NCBI RefSeq assembly: GCF_005222845.1
Contig: NZ_STFZ01000012.1
Location: 1 to 64,000 of the forward strand
Direction: 5' to 3'
Origin: Rhizobium sp. FY34
Lineage (GTDB): Bacteria; Pseudomonadota; Alphaproteobacteria; Rhizobiales; Rhizobiaceae
DNA length: 64,000 nucleotides
The notes under the pieces were generated by a model. It did not search any database and had not been told where the DNA came from. It saw only the letters and a program-made list of their open reading frames with translations. Position numbers and translations under genes: made by a program. This document shows positions 25,578 through 34,138 of this stretch, one piece after another (position 1 is the stretch's first letter; every line of letters begins with the position of its first letter).

Positions 25578-26573
25578 ATGACTGCCATGCTCAACCTGTT
25601 GACCGATATCGAAGGCCTGAGCCTTGGTCATGCCACGGATCTCAAGCTGGGTTCCGGCGTCACTGTCGTGGTGTTCGATGAACCGGCAACCGCCTCCGGT
25701 ATTGTGCTGGGCGGGGCACCGGGCGGACGCGACACGGCTCTGCTTGATCCGGCAATGAGCGTCGAAAAGGTCGATGCGCTGGTGCTCTCGGGTGGTTCCG
25801 CCTTCGGACTGGATGCCGGCGGTGGCGTACAGGCCGGGCTTCGCGAGATCGGGCGTGGCCTGCAGGTGGGCTCGACCCGCGTTCCGATCGTGCCGCAAGC
25901 GATCCTGATGGACCTTTTGAACGGCGCTAATAAGGATTGGGGCCTGCATTCTCCGTATCGGGACCTCGGCTATGAGGCTTTCAAGGCAGCGGCCAAAGGC
26001 CCATTTGCGCTTGGAAGCGTCGGTGCCGGCACCGGCGCCACCACAGCCACCTTCAAGGGCGGACTGGGCTCGGCAAGTGCCATTTCCTCCAAGGGTCACC
26101 GCATTGCAGCGCTTGTTGCCGTCAACGCACTGGGTACGGCGACCATTGGCGACAGCGCGCATTTCTGGGCCGCCCCTTTCGAACGGGAGGGAGAGTTTGG
26201 CGGCCTCGGCCTGCCGGCGCAATTTTCCAACAGCGATCTATCCTTGCGCCTGAAGGGCATGAACCTTACGGCCACCACGATCGGCATGGTCGTGACGGAT
26301 GCCATACTCACCAAGGCGCAGGCGCATCGGCTGTCAATCATGGCCCATGACGGACTGGCGCGCGCCATTCTTCCCGCCCATCTGCCAGCCGATGGCGATA
26401 CGGTGTTTGCTGCCGCGACGGGAAAGATGGCACTCGATAACCCGGCGGATTTCATGGAGCTTTGCCATCTGGCCACGCTGACCTTTGCGCGTGCCGTGGC
26501 GCGCGGCGTCTATGAGGCGACGGCTTTGCCGGTCCCCGGCGCGCAAATGGCCTGGCGCGACCGTTTCGCCTGA
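25578..26573 (+). CDS. P1-family (DmpA-type, S58) aminopeptidase
   Basis: The 331-residue N-terminal-nucleophile hydrolase is made as one chain and cleaves itself into two subunits. It has GHATDLKLGSGVTVVVFDE, the LSGGSAFGLDAGGGV glycine-rich segment, GSVGAGTGAT and a Gly-Ser pair in GGLGSASA as the likely autoprocessing site, whose Ser would be the nucleophile. AAGGA lies seven bases before the ATG. It is probably cytoplasmic; DmpA-like enzymes remove N-terminal residues or act on beta-aminopeptides. It converges on the arsenic-operon MFS gene. Confidence 0.85.
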   Translation: MTAMLNLLTDIEGLSLGHATDLKLGSGVTVVVFDEPATASGIVLGGAPGGRDTALLDPAMSVEKVDALVLSGGSAFGLDAGGGVQAGLREIGRGLQVGSTRVPIVPQAILMDLLNGANKDWGLHSPYRDLGYEAFKAAAKGPFALGSVGAGTGATTATFKGGLGSASAISSKGHRIAALVAVNALGTATIGDSAHFWAAPFEREGEFGGLGLPAQFSNSDLSLRLKGMNLTATTIGMVVTDAILTKAQAHRLSIMAHDGLARAILPAHLPADGDTVFAAATGKMALDNPADFMELCHLATLTFARAVARGVYEATALPVPGAQMAWRDRFA

Positions 26574-26581
26574 AGGCGAAA
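26564..26581. terminator. short hairpin between convergent genes
   Basis: TTTCGCC (26564-26570) and GGCGAAA (26575-26581) pair perfectly, with the TGA stop of the P1-peptidase gene in the loop. The A/T ends give short U tracts on both strands, so it could act as a weak bidirectional terminator. Confidence 0.35.
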
Positions 26582-26598
26582 AGCCGCCGATATGCTTT

Positions 26599-27801
26599 TC
26601 AGGCCGGCTGCACCGCGTGGCGTCCAAGCCGTGCCAGCGCGACAAACAGAGCGCCAGCCACAAGCCCCAGCACAACCAGTGACCAGAGCACCACATCCGC
26701 GCCACTTGTTTCCAAGAGGAAGGCAAGGCCGAATGGGGAAATTGCCGATGCGACAAGCCTGACCAGCGTCATCTGCCCCTGGCGTGCGCCGTAGCCTTCG
26801 CTGCCAAACAGAACAAGCGGCAATGTGCCAAAGACAATGCTTGCGAGCCCCGAACCGAAGCCGAAAACTGTGGCAAACAGCAGGGCGCCGGGTATGGCCG
26901 GATAGCTGACCGACAGAATGAAAATAGCCGAAGGCGCCAGAAGCGCGGTCAAGACGGCAAGATGCAGTGGCTTGAGGTTCTGGCCGAAGATCATATTCGT
27001 GAAGCGGCTGAGCACCTGGGCAGGGCCGAACACGGTTGCCACCAGAACAGCGGTCTGGCCAAGACCAAGCCCCGTCAGCACCGGCACCAGATGAAACAGA
27101 AGCGCCGAATTGACGAAGGACAGCAACCCCATGCCGGCCAGCATCAGCCGGAAGCCGCTATCACGCACAGAAGCGGGAAGAATTCCGACCACCGGCTCTC
27201 CGCGACCGAGAGCGGCGGTATTGCGGGTTCCAACCTTGCCCTGAATGCCGAGCCAGCCATGCAGCGGCAGGCAGAGGAGAAGATTAAGCGCGGCAAAGAC
27301 GAGATAGACCTCGCGCCAATCCATTTGCCCATGCAGAAAAGTGGTAATGGGCCAGAATATGGTCGAGGCAAAGCCTGCAATCAGCGTCAGGTATGTGATG
27401 CTGCGCGAGGCCTCGCGCGGTCTGATCTGCACCAGAAGCGAAAAGGCCGCACCATATTGCACAAGATTGGCCGCAAGCTCGACGCACAGGATGCCCGCCA
27501 CGAAAACTGCCGGATTGGGAGCAACTGCACAGACGACCAATGAAAGGGCGGCGGCCAGGGAACCAAGTGCCATGACACGACCGGCACCGAAGCGATCCAT
27601 CCAGCGCCCGGCAAGCGGAGCCGCCAGACCAGACAGAAAAAGCGAGGCCGAGAGGAGGCCGAAGACCCACTCGACAGGCCAGTTAAATTCCAGCGCCATA
27701 TCCGGCGCCAGAATGCTGAAACTGTAATAGAGCGTGCCATAGCCAATGATCTGCGTGGCGCCGAGCGAAACGATGGCAGAAACCGGCAGGCGTTCACTCA
27801 T
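26599..27801 (-). CDS. MFS transporter of the arsenic operon (ArsK-like)
   Basis: The 400-residue inner-membrane protein has 12 predicted hydrophobic helices and the MFS loop motif between helices 2 and 3 ([16 protein letters not shown]). It is the last gene of the arsR-acr3-arsC-arsH operon, its ATG overlapping the arsH stop. Agrobacterium ArsK is an MFS exporter for arsenite and organoarsenicals found in this context, so that role is likely, but a broader organic substrate is possible. Confidence 0.75.
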   Translation of the reverse strand: MSERLPVSAIVSLGATQIIGYGTLYYSFSILAPDMALEFNWPVEWVFGLLSASLFLSGLAAPLAGRWMDRFGAGRVMALGSLAAALSLVVCAVAPNPAVFVAGILCVELAANLVQYGAAFSLLVQIRPREASRSITYLTLIAGFASTIFWPITTFLHGQMDWREVYLVFAALNLLLCLPLHGWLGIQGKVGTRNTAALGRGEPVVGILPASVRDSGFRLMLAGMGLLSFVNSALLFHLVPVLTGLGLGQTAVLVATVFGPAQVLSRFTNMIFGQNLKPLHLAVLTALLAPSAIFILSVSYPAIPGALLFATVFGFGSGLASIVFGTLPLVLFGSEGYGARQGQMTLVRLVASAISPFGLAFLLETSGADVVLWSLVVLGLVAGALFVALARLGRHAVQPA

Positions 27802-28535
27802 ATCGACGTCAGCTTCACACGTTGCTCGAGCTTTTCGGCATCTTCCTTCCGCTCGCTATAGCGATCGGTCAAGTGGTTCGATGCATCGCGGGTCAGGATG
27901 GTGAATTTCACCAATTCCTCGCAGACATCGACCACACGATCATAATAGGAGGAAGGCTTCATGCGACCCTTCTCGTCGAATTCCTGAAAGGCCTTGGCGA
28001 CCGAGGACTGGTTGGGAATGGTGATCATCCGCATCCAGCGCCCGAGAATGCGCATCTGGTTCAGGGCGTTGAAAGATTGCGAGCCGCCGGAGACCTGGCA
28101 GAGACCGAGCGTCTTGCCCTGTGTTGGGCGGATGGAGCCGACCGACAATGGAATCCAGTCGATCTGCGCCTTCATGATGCCGGTCATGGCGCCGTGGCGC
28201 TCGGGGCTCACCCAAAGCTGGCCTTCCGACCATTGGACGAGATCGCGCAATTCCTGCACCTTCGGGTGGCTGACCGGCTCTGCATCCGGAAGCGGCAGGC
28301 CGGTCGGATCAAAGACGCGCACCTCGCAGCCGAAATGCGTCAGAATCCGGCCCACCTCCTCGGCCAGAAGCCGGCTATAGGAGATGGTGCGCAGCGAGCC
28401 GTAAAGGATCAGAATGCGCGGCTTATGCGTGGAAAAGGCAGGCCGCAACGCTTCAAGATCCGGCAGCCGCAGGTGATCGGTGGCTACGGCCGGCAGATCG
28501 GTCAGAATGTCAGCCAATGCGCTTGCCCCCGGCAT
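27798..28535 (-). CDS. arsH: ArsH, NADPH-dependent FMN oxidoreductase for organoarsenicals
   Basis: The 245-residue flavodoxin-like enzyme oxidises trivalent methyl- and aryl-arsenicals to less toxic pentavalent forms. It shows the FMN motif [37 protein letters not shown] and [19 protein letters not shown], all diagnostic of ArsH. The ATG at 28535 lies 26 bases inside the end of arsC, so the two genes are translationally linked; the longer upstream frame is the arsC gene read out of frame. Confidence 0.92.
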   Translation of the reverse strand: MPGASALADILTDLPAVATDHLRLPDLEALRPAFSTHKPRILILYGSLRTISYSRLLAEEVGRILTHFGCEVRVFDPTGLPLPDAEPVSHPKVQELRDLVQWSEGQLWVSPERHGAMTGIMKAQIDWIPLSVGSIRPTQGKTLGLCQVSGGSQSFNALNQMRILGRWMRMITIPNQSSVAKAFQEFDEKGRMKPSSYYDRVVDVCEELVKFTILTRDASNHLTDRYSERKEDAEKLEQRVKLTSI

Positions 28536-28932
28536 CGAGAACCTGTTCGCCATCTTCCTTGGCAAAGGCACCCTTGTGGGTATCGGGTAGAATTTCCAGC
28601 ACCACTTCCGAGGGGCGCGACAGGCGCGTGCCAAGCGGGGTGACGACGAAAGGCCGGTTGATGAGGATCGGATGCGCCAGCATCGCATCCAGCAACTGTT
28701 CCTCACCGAGTGACGGATTGTCGAGGCCAAGCTCGCCATAGGGCGTGCCCTTCTCGCGGATAGCCTCGCGTACGGAAAGCCCGGCATCGGCAATCATGCG
28801 GGCCAGCACGTCGCGGGCGGGCGGCGTGTCGAGATACTCGATCACGGTCGGCTCGATGCCGGCATTGCGGATCATGGCGAGCGTGTTGCGCGAAGTGCCG
28901 CATTCAGGATTATGATAGATGGTCACATCCAT
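28510..28932 (-). CDS. arsC: arsenate reductase, glutaredoxin-coupled
   Basis: The 140-residue Spx/ArsC-family enzyme reduces arsenate to arsenite. The N-terminal [13 protein letters not shown] carries the catalytic Cys11, and the active-site arginines lie in [15 protein letters not shown]. The start at 28932 gives the normal 140-residue size; the longer frame adds a Pro-rich leader with no family match. It begins four bases after acr3 and overlaps arsH. Confidence 0.95.
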   Translation of the reverse strand: MDVTIYHNPECGTSRNTLAMIRNAGIEPTVIEYLDTPPARDVLARMIADAGLSVREAIREKGTPYGELGLDNPSLGEEQLLDAMLAHPILINRPFVVTPLGTRLSRPSEVVLEILPDTHKGAFAKEDGEQVLDAGGKRIG

Positions 28933-28936
28933 GAGG

Positions 28937-29992
28937 TCAGGTCCTTTCAAGGGCGGCGGCCTGCACGGATGCGCCGCGTTCATACCAGGGCTTACTGCGA
29001 TTGACGATCCAGACGACGGACAGCATGACCGGCACTTCGATCAACACGCCCACGACAGTCGCAAGCGCTGCCCCGGACTGGAAGCCAAAGAGGCTAATGG
29101 CAGCGGCAACCGCAAGCTCGAAGAAATTGGAGGCGCCGATGAGGGCGGAGGGACCAGCAACGCAATGCGCTTCGCCGGTGGCGCGGTTAAGCAGATAGGC
29201 CAGGCCGGAATTGAGATAGACCTGGATCAGGATCGGCACGGCAAGGAGCGCTATCACCAGGGGCTGGGCAATGATCTGTTCTCCCTGAAAGCCGAAGAGC
29301 AGCACGAGCGTGGCAAGAAGTGCCACCAAGGACAGCGGCTGCAGCACCTTCAAAAGCGCATCGAGACGTGCCGGAGAGCCTTGAGACAACAGGTACCGGC
29401 GCAGAATCTGTGCTGCAATCACCGGCAGCACGATATAGAGCACGACCGACAGGATCAGCGTGTCCCATGGCACGGTAATTGCGGACAGCCCCAGAAGAAG
29501 CCCGACGATGGGCGCAAATGCGATGACCATGATGGCATCGTTCAATGCCACCTGCGACAGCGTGAAGTGCGGCTCGCCTTTGGTCAGGTTGGACCAGACA
29601 AACACCATGGCCGTGCAGGGGGCCGCCGCCAGAATGATGAGACCGGCAATATAGCTGTCGATCTGGGCGGCCGGCAGAAGCGGGCGAAACAGCCAGCCAA
29701 TGAACAGCCAGCCGAGGAGCGCCATGGAAAAGGGTTTGACAGCCCAGTTGATGAAGAGAGTGACGCCAATGCCGCGCCAGTGGCGGCCAACCTGCCCCAA
29801 GGCGGCAAAATCGATCTTGATCAGCATGGGGATGACCAACAGCCAGATCAGGACCGCGACCGGCAGATTGACCTTGGCCAGTTCCACTGCGGCAACCGCA
29901 TGGAAGAAACCGGGAAGGACATAGCCGAGGGCAACGCCGACAAGGATGCACAGAAACACCCAGAGGGTCAGGTAACGTTCGAACATCGACAT
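28937..29992 (-). CDS. acr3: arsenite efflux permease, ACR3 family
   Basis: The 351-residue inner-membrane protein has ten hydrophobic segments and the ACR3 signatures AAAPCTAMVFVWSNLTKGEP (with the essential Cys126) and GASNFFELAVAAAISLFG. It exports the arsenite produced by ArsC, using the proton-motive force. It is second in the operon, 80 bases after arsR and four bases before arsC. Confidence 0.95.
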   Translation of the reverse strand: MSMFERYLTLWVFLCILVGVALGYVLPGFFHAVAAVELAKVNLPVAVLIWLLVIPMLIKIDFAALGQVGRHWRGIGVTLFINWAVKPFSMALLGWLFIGWLFRPLLPAAQIDSYIAGLIILAAAPCTAMVFVWSNLTKGEPHFTLSQVALNDAIMVIAFAPIVGLLLGLSAITVPWDTLILSVVLYIVLPVIAAQILRRYLLSQGSPARLDALLKVLQPLSLVALLATLVLLFGFQGEQIIAQPLVIALLAVPILIQVYLNSGLAYLLNRATGEAHCVAGPSALIGASNFFELAVAAAISLFGFQSGAALATVVGVLIEVPVMLSVVWIVNRSKPWYERGASVQAAALERT

Positions 29993-30072
29993 GGCCAGTC
30001 ACCTCGGGGTTGGATTGGATGAGCCTTCACTCTGGCCACTAGCGGACAGCGGCCAGCGACAGACACGGTCAG

Positions 30073-30432
30073 TCATTGCAAGCTCTCCTTGGCGGATGGA
30101 ACGCAGCAGGCGGCAGCAAGGGCCGTGGCGGGTTCGCAGATTTCCGGACGCCCGGCGCAGCAATCCTCCATCAGGAAGCGAATGAGGCCGGACAATTGGT
30201 CATAGGCGGCTGCGTAGATGATGGAGCGGGATTCCCGTTCGGCAGTCACAAGACCTGCCCGCTCCAACTCTTTCAGGTGAAAGGAGATATTGGAGGGAGA
30301 GACGCCCGCCGCCTCCGCAATGGCGCCGGCGGCCATGCCTGTCGGTCCCGCCACAACCAGCATGCGAATGATGCTGAGCCGGGTATCCTGCGACAGCGCA
30401 CCAAACATTGCGACAGCCTGTTTCTCGTCCAT
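30073..30432 (-). CDS. arsR: ArsR-family arsenite-responsive repressor
   Basis: The 119-residue winged-helix repressor has GALSQDTRLSIIRMLV and a recognition region VSPSNISFHLKELERAGLV. The C-terminal DCCAGRPEIC (Cys91, Cys92, Cys99) matches the three-cysteine arsenite site of the Acidithiobacillus ArsR type; a further Cys109-Cys110 pair follows. The ATG at 30432 with AAGGA upstream is preferred to an in-frame start at 30474 because the operator lies between them. It heads the minus-strand arsenic operon. Confidence 0.92.
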   Translation of the reverse strand: MDEKQAVAMFGALSQDTRLSIIRMLVVAGPTGMAAGAIAEAAGVSPSNISFHLKELERAGLVTAERESRSIIYAAAYDQLSGLIRFLMEDCCAGRPEICEPATALAAACCVPSAKESLQ

Positions 30433-30454
30433 ATTTCTATATTCCTTGAAATAT
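30431..30454. promoter_or_regulatory. candidate ArsR operator overlapping the arsR ribosome-binding site
   Basis: ATATTTC (30431-30437) and GAAATAT (30448-30454) are a perfect 7-bp inverted repeat with ten bases between. It covers the AAGGA of arsR and touches its ATG, so bound ArsR would sit just downstream of the promoter. Assignment to ArsR is by position. Confidence 0.55.
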
Positions 30455-30539
30455 TGAAGAGGCGAATAAAACAAAACCCTGTCACAGACAAGAGGCGCTC
30501 GTCGATCTTTGGCCGGTTAACCATGCCCATAAACTATCA

Positions 30540-30554
30540 TTAACAAATGATTAA
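30540..30554. promoter_or_regulatory. candidate CtrA-binding box before rpfF
   Basis: The sequence TTAA-CAAATGA-TTAA matches the TTAA-N7-TTAA consensus of the alphaproteobacterial cell-cycle regulator CtrA. It is about 63 bases before the rpfF-like start. It is nested at the right arm of a wider inverted repeat, CCGGTTAA (30513-30520) with TTAACCGG (30551-30558), and overlaps a small ATCATT/AATGAT dyad. Confidence 0.5.
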
Positions 30555-30616
30555 CCGGACACTTTGCAGTGCACACTTCTCTGATAAGCTGTCGGCAATC
30601 AGGCAGTGAGGTATCG

Positions 30617-31624
30617 ATGATGGCAGATGTGTCGGAACAGGAACGGCTGGCTCACACGACAATGAAGCCGGACCAGCCCTTGCACGGTGATGAGCGGGGC
30701 GCCGTGGCGCGTATCGCCGACGCGAAGCTCCAGACAATGCCGCTGCCTCTCGAGCTGAGATTTGCAACGACACATTATGACAATCTGGATGTGCGGGTGG
30801 ATCCGGCTTTGCGCACACTCTGGTACTACATGGACCCGGTCGAGGCGCCGAGCTACACCCCCGGCCTGTTGGCCGATCTCAGCCGCCTGCGCGGCCATAT
30901 CCAGTCCCTGTTTGGACGGGACGAGGGCGAGCAGCCACTGCTTTACCTGGTGAACGGCTCCAAGGTGCCGGGCATTTTCAACCTCGGCGGCGATCTGGGC
31001 TACTTCGGCCAGCACATCCGCGAGAAGGACCGCGAGGGCCTGCGCCGCTATGCGCTCGATTGCGTCGATCTGGTCTACTCCTCCTCGATGAGTCTTGATC
31101 TTCCCATCGTCCTCATCTCGCTGGTGCGCGGCGATGCGCTTGGCGGTGGTTTCGAAGCGGCCATGGCATCGGATATGATCATTGCCGAACGCAGCGCCAA
31201 ATTCGGCCTGCCGGAAATCCTGTTCAATCTGTTTCCCGGCATGGGCGCCTACAGCTTCCTGTCGCGGCGGCTGGACCCGACGCGGGCAACGAAGATGATC
31301 ATGGGCGGCCAGATCTATACCGCCGATGCGCTCTTCGAAATGGGCCTGGTCGATTTGGTGGTCGAGGATGGCCAGGGTGAAGCGGCAGTGCGCGAATTCA
31401 TTGCCCGCCATACGCGCAAGCACATGATCTACCGGACGTTGCGGGAGGTGAAGCGCCGCGTCAACCCGCTCACGCACCAGGAACTGATCGACGTGGTGGA
31501 TCTCTGGGTGGAGGCTGCCATGCAGTTGGAAGATGCCGACTTGCGCAAGATCGATCGGCTGCGGATGGCGCAGACCAAGCGGCTGGAGGTTGCCCGCACA
31601 CAAATGCGCGAGAAGGCTAGCTGA
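30617..31624 (+). CDS. rpfF: RpfF-family DSF synthase (crotonase fold)
   Basis: The 335-residue protein matches Xanthomonas RpfF, which makes the cis-2-unsaturated fatty-acid signal DSF from acyl carrier protein substrates by dehydration and thioester cleavage. Shared blocks are NLGGDLGYFGQHIREKDRE, GDALGGGFEAAMASDMIIAE and GLPEILFNLFPGMGAYSF. The two catalytic glutamates of RpfF (Glu141 and Glu161) correspond to Glu180 and Glu200, with the same spacing of 20. The N-terminus is about 45 residues longer than in Xanthomonas. The ATG at 30617 (or 30620) follows TGAGG. The gene converges on the rpfC-like gene with only nine bases between stops, as in the Xanthomonas locus. Ordinary enoyl-CoA hydratase is the less likely alternative. 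Confidence 0.88.
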   Translation: MMADVSEQERLAHTTMKPDQPLHGDERGAVARIADAKLQTMPLPLELRFATTHYDNLDVRVDPALRTLWYYMDPVEAPSYTPGLLADLSRLRGHIQSLFGRDEGEQPLLYLVNGSKVPGIFNLGGDLGYFGQHIREKDREGLRRYALDCVDLVYSSSMSLDLPIVLISLVRGDALGGGFEAAMASDMIIAERSAKFGLPEILFNLFPGMGAYSFLSRRLDPTRATKMIMGGQIYTADALFEMGLVDLVVEDGQGEAAVREFIARHTRKHMIYRTLREVKRRVNPLTHQELIDVVDLWVEAAMQLEDADLRKIDRLRMAQTKRLEVARTQMREKAS

Positions 31625-31637
31625 TACCAGGTATCAG
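31621..31637. repeat. 17-bp palindrome spanning both stop codons of rpfF and rpfC
   Basis: CTGATACC-A-GGTATCAG lies across the convergent gene ends: the left arm holds the rpfF TGA and the right arm holds the rpfC stop on the other strand. The one-base centre is too short for a good RNA loop without opening the stem, so termination here is uncertain; it may be a protein-binding site. Confidence 0.6.
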
Positions 31638-34138
31638 GATGCGCGGCGCTGAGCGACTTCCACGCGGAACCGCTGGAATTCGTCGCGCAGATGATGCAGA
31701 TGCCGTTCGCCTTCGCTGGCAAGCTCGGGATCATTGATTTCCCGCCATTCCAGGCACATCTGGTAGATCCGGGCGGCACCGACATTGGCAGCAGCGCTGC
31801 GCAGCGCATGCGCCGAATTGCGGAACCCGTGGATATTCTCCTCGGCAACGGCGTCCGCCAGCGTGCTGAGTGCGGTGATGGATTCCTCGACAAACTGGTT
31901 GAGCAAGGTCTCGACAAACTCTGCCCCGCCCAGCTTTTCAAGGGCATTGAAGGTCACCGGATCGATGACCGGATGGTCCTTTGCCAGCTCCTCCTCGATC
32001 TGCGAGGGCGACATCACGGGCTTGCGCTCCGCCGGTCGTGACGCAATGGTTGCGGCGATCACCTCGACAAGATGGCGCGGCTCGATGGGCTTTGTCAGGC
32101 ATTCCACCATGCCTGCATCCAGGCAGCGCTGGCGCGCATCTTCCGTCGCATCAGCCGTCACGCCAATAATCGGAATGAGCGCGGTGCCGAGACCGGCAAA
32201 ACGATAGAACTTCGTCGCTTCGATGCCGTTCATCACCGGCATATTGACGTCCATCAGCACCAGATCAAGATCGCCCTTCATCATGCGCTCGACAGCGTCT
32301 TCGCCATTCCCAACAAATTCGTGGTGGTGGCCGGCCATTTCCAGCACCTTGCCCAGCACCATCTGGTTCGTCTTGTTATCGTCGGCAATCAGGATCCGAA
32401 GGCTATCGCCAGCCTCGGCCGGGGTGATTCGGTTTTCGGCAACGCCGTCCTCCAGGCGCAGAAGCGCCGAGACATTGGCAAGATCTGCGGCCTCTGCACC
32501 GCCAATGGTGCAGAAGAACAGGTCTCGCAGGCTGGAACTGTAGCGCAGGAGATCATGGTCCGGGCTGAACAGGGCCAACACCGGCTCATCGCTGAGACCA
32601 CGGGACCGCAAAAGCGTGACGCCGATCTCACGGGGCGACAGTCCCGGAATAGCCGCATCGATGACGACGAGTGGCCGGCAGCCGGTTTCGACATTCAAGG
32701 TCCTGGCGCACCGAATGGCCTCCTGAATCGATGGCGCAGGCAGGGCGAGGCGGCGCAATTCTGCAGGCAGAATGGCCACATCGCCCATGAATACAAAGGG
32801 CGGCAGGCTCGCCTCGGTACAGACCTCTTCCCCGAGGGCCTCAGTCGGCAGGTTGAAATAGAAGGTACTGCCGTCGCCCGGAGCGCTTCGAACGCCGATA
32901 TCGCCGCCCATGACCCGCACCAACTGCTTGACAATGGCAAGCCCGAGGCCGGTGCCGCCGAAGCGGTCCATGATCGTGCCATCGGCCTGGGTAAAGCGAT
33001 CGAAGATCAGCGCATGAGCGGATGTATCGATCCCGATGCCGGTATCGGCGACTTCGAAGCGCAGCACATCGCCGCTTTCGGTATGCTCGAAGGAGACGCC
33101 GATCCGCACATGCCCGGCCTCTGTGAATTTCACGGCATTGCTGGCCAGATTGAGCAGGATTTCTTCCAGATGGCGGCGGTCCGTGCTGACAAAGCGTGGG
33201 GTTCCGCTTTCCATATGCAGCGCAATGCGCAAGCCCTTGTGCAGGGCATTGACACCGATGATTGAACGCACATCGTTGAGGAGAAGCGGCAGATCGACTT
33301 TTTGCGCGACAACCTTTGTCTGCCCCGCCTCGATGCGTGACAGATCCAGCACCGCCTCGATCAGCGACAGAAGCGAGCGGCCCGAGCGTGCAATGGTGCG
33401 CACCATGTCATGGTGCTCCGGATGCAGGTTCTTTTGCGTCAGGATATCGCTAAGCGCAATAATGGCGTTGAGCGGTGTGCGCAGCTCATGGCTCATGCTG
33501 GCCAGAAACAGGCTTTTTGCCTGGCTTGCCTCCTCCGCCTCGCGCTTGGCCTGCGACAGCTTTCGGATCAGCTTGGCTGAATAGGCGGGAATGACGATGA
33601 GCGCGCCGACAAGGCCGAGCGCCACGGTGGGCTGCTGCTGCCAGTAGGGGGTCGTCTGGAAGACCACCCAGAAACCGCAGAGGGACGCGGCGGCGGCAAC
33701 CGACAGATAGACAACGCCAAAGCGGAAACCATTGCCCAGCACGGCCCAGAGATAAACAAGAAAAAGGGCGGCACCGGCTTCGCCGCTGGCATGCAGACCA
33801 TAGGAGAACATGCTCGTATCGGCTATGATACCGGCCAGCCGGCGCATCGGAGATACACCTGGACACATCAGGATATGGATAAAGAGGCCGGCCACGAATA
33901 TTTCGAACAGGAAGACCGGAAGAAGTGCCACGCTGAGCGCTGAAGCGGCGGCTTCAGAACCCAGCAGCATCGAGACACTGAGATAGATGAGGATGGCCGA
34001 GGAAATCAGCAGACGGTTGAGTGTCAGCTCATGCTCGGTATCGGGCCGCTCGCGCAGGAGCGTGCGGATATCCTTGACGGAAGCCAATGGCGGACGCTTC
34101 CACAGACGGCTGAAAGCAAACGGCCGCAGCATGGTCAT
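31634..34138 (-). CDS. rpfC: RpfC-like hybrid sensor histidine kinase of the DSF system
   Basis: The 834-residue inner-membrane kinase has a short N-terminal tail, about five or six hydrophobic helices (residues 42-187), HisKA with His217 in SMSHELRTPLN, an ATPase domain (DTGIGI, GGTGLGLAIV), a degenerate receiver-like stretch, a receiver with phospho-Asp630 (LVLMDVNMPVMNG) and a C-terminal Hpt domain with His777 (SAHALRSAAANVG). The pre-membrane motif RPDTEHE (31-37) and the loop PGVSPMRRLAGIIAD match Xanthomonas RpfC, where the N-terminal tail is implicated in DSF binding. The ATG at 34138 overlaps the stop of the regulator gene, giving one operon. It is inferred to sense DSF and phosphorylate the adjacent regulator. 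Confidence 0.87.
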   Translation of the reverse strand: MTMLRPFAFSRLWKRPPLASVKDIRTLLRERPDTEHELTLNRLLISSAILIYLSVSMLLGSEAAASALSVALLPVFLFEIFVAGLFIHILMCPGVSPMRRLAGIIADTSMFSYGLHASGEAGAALFLVYLWAVLGNGFRFGVVYLSVAAAASLCGFWVVFQTTPYWQQQPTVALGLVGALIVIPAYSAKLIRKLSQAKREAEEASQAKSLFLASMSHELRTPLNAIIALSDILTQKNLHPEHHDMVRTIARSGRSLLSLIEAVLDLSRIEAGQTKVVAQKVDLPLLLNDVRSIIGVNALHKGLRIALHMESGTPRFVSTDRRHLEEILLNLASNAVKFTEAGHVRIGVSFEHTESGDVLRFEVADTGIGIDTSAHALIFDRFTQADGTIMDRFGGTGLGLAIVKQLVRVMGGDIGVRSAPGDGSTFYFNLPTEALGEEVCTEASLPPFVFMGDVAILPAELRRLALPAPSIQEAIRCARTLNVETGCRPLVVIDAAIPGLSPREIGVTLLRSRGLSDEPVLALFSPDHDLLRYSSSLRDLFFCTIGGAEAADLANVSALLRLEDGVAENRITPAEAGDSLRILIADDNKTNQMVLGKVLEMAGHHHEFVGNGEDAVERMMKGDLDLVLMDVNMPVMNGIEATKFYRFAGLGTALIPIIGVTADATEDARQRCLDAGMVECLTKPIEPRHLVEVIAATIASRPAERKPVMSPSQIEEELAKDHPVIDPVTFNALEKLGGAEFVETLLNQFVEESITALSTLADAVAEENIHGFRNSAHALRSAAANVGAARIYQMCLEWREINDPELASEGERHLHHLRDEFQRFRVEVAQRRAS

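Noticed and set aside
28919..30022. 367-codon plus-strand open frame
   Set aside because: It is antisense to acr3 and has a His/Gln/Asp-rich composition typical of reversed membrane-protein genes.
30617..31624. ordinary enoyl-CoA hydratase of beta-oxidation
   Set aside because: The RpfF-specific blocks, the Glu pair spacing and the neighbouring RpfC-like kinase argue for a DSF synthase.
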